This document shows, in pieces, positions 59,023 to 64,000 of a DNA stretch of 64,000 nucleotides. The position numbers were made by a program, and so were the translations under genes. The DNA is taken from contig CM030931.1 in assembly GCA_018136815.1 (NCBI GenBank), positions 4,036,148-4,100,147 of the forward strand, written 5' to 3'. Position 1 is the stretch's first letter. Every line of letters starts with the position of its first letter. The notes under the pieces were generated by a model that was not told the origin of the DNA, did not search any database, and worked only from the letters and a program-made list of their open reading frames with translations. This stretch comes from Isochrysis galbana. Its lineage: Eukaryota > Haptophyta > Isochrysidales > Isochrysidaceae.

Positions 59023-61902
59023 ATGCCGGCAGCTCTCTTGCGGTGCGTGCTGGTGGCGAGCTGCGTATGGGCTTCTAAGGCGGAGCAGTACGTCGTCTAC
59101 GAGCAGAAGCCCGTCTCGTCCACGCGGCCTGCCCCGCGCACGCTCGCCTCCGCTGTGCTCCAGTTTGCCTCTGCATCAGTTGTGAGCGGCCAGTACATCT
59201 GGCTCTTTGGCGGCACCAACGGCGGCGACAGCGACACGGTGTACAACGATCTATGGCTGTATACGGTCTCGAGCGGCAGATGGACGCAGAAGAGCCCAGT
59301 CGGCACCATCCCGCAGCGAAGGCGAGGCGCCACGCTGACAGCCGTCGAGAATGCGAGGGCGTACCTCTATGGAGGCTCAGCTTCTGTCGGTGAGACAGTG
59401 GGGCCGCTCTCGCCCGAGACGACCCAGACGGTCTGGAAGCTTGGGCTTGATCGTACCACGCCGAGCTGGCAGATCATGACCATCGCGACTAACGCGATCA
59501 GTGTGCCTACATCTGGAGTCTCGAGCTCTGGGGCACCTCCGCCCACTCGCATGCGCCATACGTCAACGCTGCTCCCGCTGCCGTTCGTGGATACCGAGCC
59601 CAAGGGCATGGTCATCTTTGGAGGCCAGTCGTCTAGTCTCGTAGGCATGAATGACGTCCACGCATTCCATTTCACCTCGGAGTCTGCTGGTAGGTGGTAC
59701 TCGTTGTCTCCATCAGGAGCAGCACCGGCTCCGCGCCTTGGGCACTCTGCGTGCAACGCACTCAATAACCTCGTCATCTTCGGCGGGACGAACCCACTGG
59801 CGTCGCCACCGGTGCGTTACTCAGACGTTCATATCCTGAACCTGAAGACGAATACCTGGTCGGAGCCCATCCGCGTGGGTTCAGAGGCGCCCTCAGGCCG
59901 AGAAGGGCACTCTATGCTCACAATTGGCTCAACCATCTATATCTTTGGAGGTGTCAACCAAGTGGGAGATATCCTCGATGACCTGTGGGCCTTTTCGGCT
60001 TACTCGGCCGTCGCCGGGCAGCTAGTCTGGACCAAGCCGATCCCGATGTCCGCCATTCCTGCGGCTCGCTGGGGACACGTTGCCGTCACGGATTCCTTCT
60101 CCGCGTTGATGTTGGGTGGCCTTGGGGCCGACCTCGCGCCGCTCGCCGATGTCCACACCATGCGGGCGGGATGCGGCGGCAACTTGACGCTGACAGCGTC
60201 ACGCGGATCGTTTGGAGACGGCGATGGCAACTACCTCTCGAATCTCAATTGTCATTGGACGATCATACCTGCTGTTTCCAACGCTAACGTTCGCATCTCC
60301 ATCTCGGAGATCGATATCATTGACTCATCAGATAAGGTCATCTTGTACGACGGCGACTCGACAAACTCTGCGCGGCTGAATGGCGAGGGGTTTACAGGCC
60401 AGATTCTTCCTCCGTCCATGACCTCGTCGGGGCCGTCACTTCACGTCCAGTTCATCTCCGATTCCGCCGATGTTTCCGGTGGCTTCAAGGCTCTGTATGA
60501 GGCCGTCTGCGCTCCTGGCTACACCTTCAATCAGTTCAACAATGGGTGTGAGCCGTGCCCAACGGGCACGTATGCTGCGGCCGCTGACTCCGCCTCGTGC
60601 TTGCCTTGCCCGGAGGGTACGTACGCCGACACCGTCGGCTCCATCGCCTGTACGCCATGTGCAAACTATGCTACGACGCCTACATCGGGGTCAATCACAT
60701 CCGTCGCGTGCTCATGCCAGCCAGGCTACGTCAGCAACGGAGAAGTTGGCGTCAACTTGTTGTGCGCCATCTGCGCGGAAGGCGGAGATTGTCCTGGCGG
60801 TGGCATTATGAAAGCTTTGTCTGGCTGGTGCCAAGACGCAGATGCCCTCGACCCTTCGGAACCTGCCACCCCGGCATCATTCTCCAAGTGTTGTGTGCCC
60901 GACCAGTGCCCGGGTGGAGCCGCAGCACTATGTAACTCGTATATCGGAGTGGTTAATCAAGACGCCATCTGCTCGATCAATGCCTTCTCGTGGGAGACAA
61001 TGAGCGGTATCCGCTTTACTTTGGGTACGTGGGTATCGTTCATCCTGATCTTTGTCTTCCTTCTCGCACTCTGTTTCATCCTGGGCTCCGTCTGCGGATT
61101 CCGCCTCAACAACTACAAGCGGAGGCGAATAGGAGCGGACAAGAGCCTTCTGCCGCCACCCGTGCTCATGGGTCGCGAAACGCTCGAACAGCATCGAGTC
61201 GTGGAGTTTGAATCCAGCTCGGCTGGCTCCTCCCGTTCTGGCCGCTCTTCTAGATACGATGAGTTTGAATCCATGGATGCCACCCCGCGAAATGACCCCC
61301 AGGAAGGCGGCGAGCTTGTCGTCGTGGCCATAGACGACTTCCGCAACGAGGGGCCGTACCTTGCGGCGGCGCGATCGTCGGGGGGGAAGGGGGATAAGCC
61401 CTCGGGGATTTCTGCGATACCTCTGCAGGGGGTCAACCACGACAGAGGGGAGCACGAGGGTGCGGCAGCATCCGATCAAGACGAAGAAGCGTTACCTCCG
61501 ATGAGCCATTCGAGGCCAATGAGGAGACGAGAGGGTCATGATGCAGCGCTCGACGAGCTCACGCCATCTGCCATGGCACTTGAGCTTGGCGAGACCACCA
61601 GAGATAGGAAGGCTGCTCAAGGAGACGCCGCGGAATCGTCCGATGGGCCACAGAAAGAAAAGAAGGGAAAGAAGGGAAAGAAGGGAAAGGAAGGCCAGAT
61701 CAATGTGGGGACCATAGACGAGGCTCCTGCCGAGGGCGAGGTGGGCAGCGATGCTGTTCAAGCTGCTGACAATGGCGGCGAGGGCGAAGCAAGAGCGGAG
61801 GGAAATCAAGAAGAGAACAAAGAAAATGAGGCAGAGGAGGGGGAGAAGAAGAAGAAGAAGAAGAAGAAGAAGAAGACGGAGAAGGCAACCGATGATGTGT
61901 AG
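59023..61902 (+). CDS. Kelch-CUB single-pass membrane protein (attractin-like layout)
   Basis: The protein has 959 residues. The ATG at 59023 is chosen because it opens a signal peptide (LLRCVLVASCVWASKA); the 63 upstream codons are low-complexity. Kelch repeats fill about 50-380 (IWLFGGTNGG, MVIFGGQSS, LVIFGGTNP, IYIFGGVN). A CUB-like domain follows at 384-495 (CGGNLTL, NLNCHWTI, DKVILYDG, LHVQFISD). A cysteine-rich GCC2/GCC3-type segment (CPTGTYA, CPEGTYADT, CQPGYVSN) runs to about 640. A transmembrane helix spans about 667-695. The cytosolic tail is acidic and ends in a lysine run with TEKATDDV. Attractin/MEGF8-type proteins combine Kelch and CUB in cell-surface adhesion or receptor roles; the ligand here is unknown. 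Confidence 0.8.
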   Translation: MPAALLRCVLVASCVWASKAEQYVVYEQKPVSSTRPAPRTLASAVLQFASASVVSGQYIWLFGGTNGGDSDTVYNDLWLYTVSSGRWTQKSPVGTIPQRRRGATLTAVENARAYLYGGSASVGETVGPLSPETTQTVWKLGLDRTTPSWQIMTIATNAISVPTSGVSSSGAPPPTRMRHTSTLLPLPFVDTEPKGMVIFGGQSSSLVGMNDVHAFHFTSESAGRWYSLSPSGAAPAPRLGHSACNALNNLVIFGGTNPLASPPVRYSDVHILNLKTNTWSEPIRVGSEAPSGREGHSMLTIGSTIYIFGGVNQVGDILDDLWAFSAYSAVAGQLVWTKPIPMSAIPAARWGHVAVTDSFSALMLGGLGADLAPLADVHTMRAGCGGNLTLTASRGSFGDGDGNYLSNLNCHWTIIPAVSNANVRISISEIDIIDSSDKVILYDGDSTNSARLNGEGFTGQILPPSMTSSGPSLHVQFISDSADVSGGFKALYEAVCAPGYTFNQFNNGCEPCPTGTYAAAADSASCLPCPEGTYADTVGSIACTPCANYATTPTSGSITSVACSCQPGYVSNGEVGVNLLCAICAEGGDCPGGGIMKALSGWCQDADALDPSEPATPASFSKCCVPDQCPGGAAALCNSYIGVVNQDAICSINAFSWETMSGIRFTLGTWVSFILIFVFLLALCFILGSVCGFRLNNYKRRRIGADKSLLPPPVLMGRETLEQHRVVEFESSSAGSSRSGRSSRYDEFESMDATPRNDPQEGGELVVVAIDDFRNEGPYLAAARSSGGKGDKPSGISAIPLQGVNHDRGEHEGAAASDQDEEALPPMSHSRPMRRREGHDAALDELTPSAMALELGETTRDRKAAQGDAAESSDGPQKEKKGKKGKKGKEGQINVGTIDEAPAEGEVGSDAVQAADNGGEGEARAEGNQEENKENEAEEGEKKKKKKKKKKTEKATDDV

Positions 61903-63173
61903 GGAGTTGCGCCGATATGATTTTTTTCATGTGGTTGTTTGGTGGCCCTTGCTCACCACTTGTCACCTATTCTTCCCATAGCAATACGTTCTTGCCGCGG
62001 AGGCACACTGCAGTCTACAAGGGAGAGCGTTGCGGGATGCAAGCTGGCAATGCGCTGCAACGACGTATCGGGCGATCCCGTATCATTGATCGTGTATTGT
62101 GCGTGAGCAGTGCGCTCCTTGTGCAAAAAAAAACTTCTTTATGTACTCACCACACGCGCGGCTTTGCATTGACTTTCCCGCGCCCGCGTCCCTTCCCACT
62201 CCCTCCACCCGCCTCGCGGCTCGTGCACTACGTAGGGGCTCGATGAACGGGGCTTTCGGTGGCAGGCGGCGTGTCCCGGTCCCCGGTGCGGTCTAGTGCT
62301 CCCTTCTCCCTCCTGCGCCACCGGGCGACCGGTTTTCAGTGCGTCTGCTGTCGCAAAGGCGCCTTGTTTTCTTTTTTCTTTTTTGTTTATTTGTCTTGCC
62401 TTCGGTTGTTTCGTTGTGGGGTGTGTTAGTGTTAAGGTTTTGTCGGGCGATTGGTTTGGTGGTCGGATCCGCTTCTTGCCGCCTAGTCAGGGCGTATGGG
62501 TTCACGTTGACACGCCCTCGAGGGCCCATTGCAGTAGCTTGGGCAAGGTGTTAACCCATCTGGCCTCTTACAAGTGTTGACGCAGGGCACAACAAGTGTT
62601 GACATGGTGTTGACGCACTTCCACTTGTCACTCTTGCGGTCACAGTGTGAGAAAAAGTCCCGCTGGGGGACAATAAGAAAAACACTGGGCTCAAGCAGAC
62701 AAGTCCCCGGCACCCGGGGAGACAGCCGCGAGAGGCGAGGCGGGAGAGGAGAATTCTCTCGGGGGAGGATTAGAGAGGGTGAGGGCCCGGCGAAACAACT
62801 GTAATGCGGCGACCGGGAAACAAAAGTTCTCTGTCGTTCACCGACAAATGATTTGACAACTCTACGATAGATAGATTTATTATCATAAACATATCATTCA
62901 ATTTTGTTACGAATGGTGCCCCCAGCGCCCTTTTGTCGAACACGCGATGACTACAGGCTCGTAGGCAGAGGGCCGTTCGACCGAGCCGGCAGCTGACGCG
63001 GCCGTAGAATGTTCGTTGATTGTTGCTTGCGGGAAGATGTCTGAAAGGTCATAGTAGGAGTCGGGTCTGACAGTGTCTGCCATCGAGCGCTACGAGCGAC
63101 GAGGTGGACTGAAGGCCGAAGGATTGTGACGCGTGGCGTCGGAGAGTAGGGACGAGGCTAGCTAGCGAGCTAG
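61903..63173. other. Intergenic, no gene seen
   Basis: No frame has protein-like composition. 62580-62610 has a short direct repeat (AAGTGTTGACGCA / AAGTGTTGACATG). Confidence 0.4.
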
Positions 63174-63959
63174 TGGTAGAAAGAGAATGAAAAAAACCTT
63201 TTAATATTCTTACCGCACTCGCGGCAAATGGAACCACTACCCACTACAAGTAGCACGTAGCATACTCTCTACACCCCCATTCCCCGGCCCTTCTCCCCCC
63301 GCCATCAGGCGGCTCCCCCCGTACACTACTAGGGGGATTGGGGTGGAGGGCTTAGATATGGTCCGGTGGCCCGCGCCACCCCCGGTGATCTTTCCCCCCC
63401 TTCCTCCTGTGTCTCCGAGTGGGCGGCCCACTCTGTCTCGTCTTATCCTGTAAACAGGCGCGAGACTTACCGATTTTCCGGTGGGCGGAGCTCTCGCTCG
63501 CGCCCACCCCCTTTTCCGCGCTCTCTCTCCCCTCTCCTGCGGCACGCGCGATGGCGCGCCTGCGGCAGGCCTCCAGCTGCCCTCTGGCGGCCCCTGGAGG
63601 CTCCTGGAGTCCAGCTCAGGGGGCAGAGGAGGCTGGGGCTGGGCCCTGGCCTCCCCTGCCTCTCCCTCGCTGGCGCTCCCGAGCCTCCGGGGCCCCCAGT
63701 CTGCACCTGTCTGCCTGTCGACCAGGGGGGGAAGGGGGGTTGGAGCAATGGGCTGGTCACGAGGGGCCAGGATGGGCGAATGGGGCGAGCCTGTGGGGAA
63801 GGGAGTGGGTCAGTAAGGCAGTGGCCTCCTGGCAAGCCATCAGGCATGCCAGGAGGATGGGTGGTTCCTCCCCCATGGCAGGGGAGGAGTGGAGAGAGGG
63901 GGGCTCGTGCCCCCCCATGGGTCAACCAAGTATAAACTTAGTTGGTAGAAAGAGAATGA
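63174..63959 (-). mobile_element. Short non-autonomous retroelement with 17-bp target-site duplication
   Basis: The flanks carry identical TGGTAGAAAGAGAATGA at 63174-63190 and 63943-63959. The 752-bp element between them (63191-63942) reads on the minus strand. It starts with the hairpin ACTAAGTTTATACTTGG, then an ATG (63925, MTHGGARAPL) and a proline-rich frame to 63467. CCTGTTTACAGG, the CACTCGGAGACACAGG block and GGTAAGAATATTAAAAGG plus six T follow. A variable-length duplication with an oligo-T 3' end points to target-primed reverse transcription by a LINE enzyme supplied elsewhere. No RT is encoded. Confidence 0.85.
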
Positions 63960-64000
63960 GAATGAGAGCTTCTTAGGTCCGAGGTAGACACGGGAGACTA

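Overview
The window is nuclear DNA from a GC-rich unicellular eukaryote, most likely a flagellated chromist-type alga (ochrophyte or haptophyte; the sequence does not decide which). Spliceosomal GT-AG introns, long single-exon genes encoding eukaryotic proteins (EBP2, an FLVCR-type MFS carrier, a chromodomain protein, calpain-like, Kelch-CUB), a pheophytinase-type hydrolase, LOV-RGS photoreceptor modules and abundant non-LTR retrotransposon debris all fit this. There are no operons, ribosomal RNA genes or CRISPR arrays.

Layout. 0-14 kb: a C2-domain protein resembling the RPGRIP1/fantom C-terminus, a coiled-coil protein of unknown function, a short acidic protein, a sulfotransferase with one intron, an unrecognised protein, and a four-exon alpha/beta hydrolase on the minus strand whose exons I could join from the sequence. 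14.3-20.5 kb: a non-LTR retrotransposon (CCCH fingers, AP-endonuclease, truncated reverse transcriptase) flanked by other repeats. 21.3-34.6 kb: one 13.2-kb intronless gene for a 4414-residue protein. It has an Ala/Glu-rich coiled coil followed by six almost identical 597-residue LOV-RGS-LOV modules, giving 12 LOV domains. This is the standout of the window and recalls the brown-algal flagellar protein helmchrome. 34.6-48.2 kb: a G-rich tract, a coiled-coil pseudogene, the FLVCR-like carrier, an hAT transposase fragment fused to a LINE tail, a chromodomain/GRF/SET-like/SANT protein, a small spliced gene and a TVP15/COPI-associated membrane protein. 48.4-50.8 kb: a 133-bp fold-back repeat and retroelement pieces. 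51-64 kb: a 1783-residue double pseudo-calpain with EF-hands and a C-terminal CaaX box, a retroelement ORF, EBP2 divergent from a Kelch-CUB membrane protein, and a short retroelement with clear 17-bp target-site duplications.

Dispersed repeats tie the window together. At least seven retroelement copies, long and short, start with a small 5' hairpin directly upstream of an ATG. At least eight copies share a 3' end of the form GCGAGAATATTAAAAGG plus oligo-T, several with a GCAA-capped hairpin upstream. No metabolic pathway links the host genes. The LOV-RGS protein, the RPGRIP1-like C2 protein and the Ca2+/prenyl calpain-like protein could share a flagellar or membrane-signalling setting, but that is inference.
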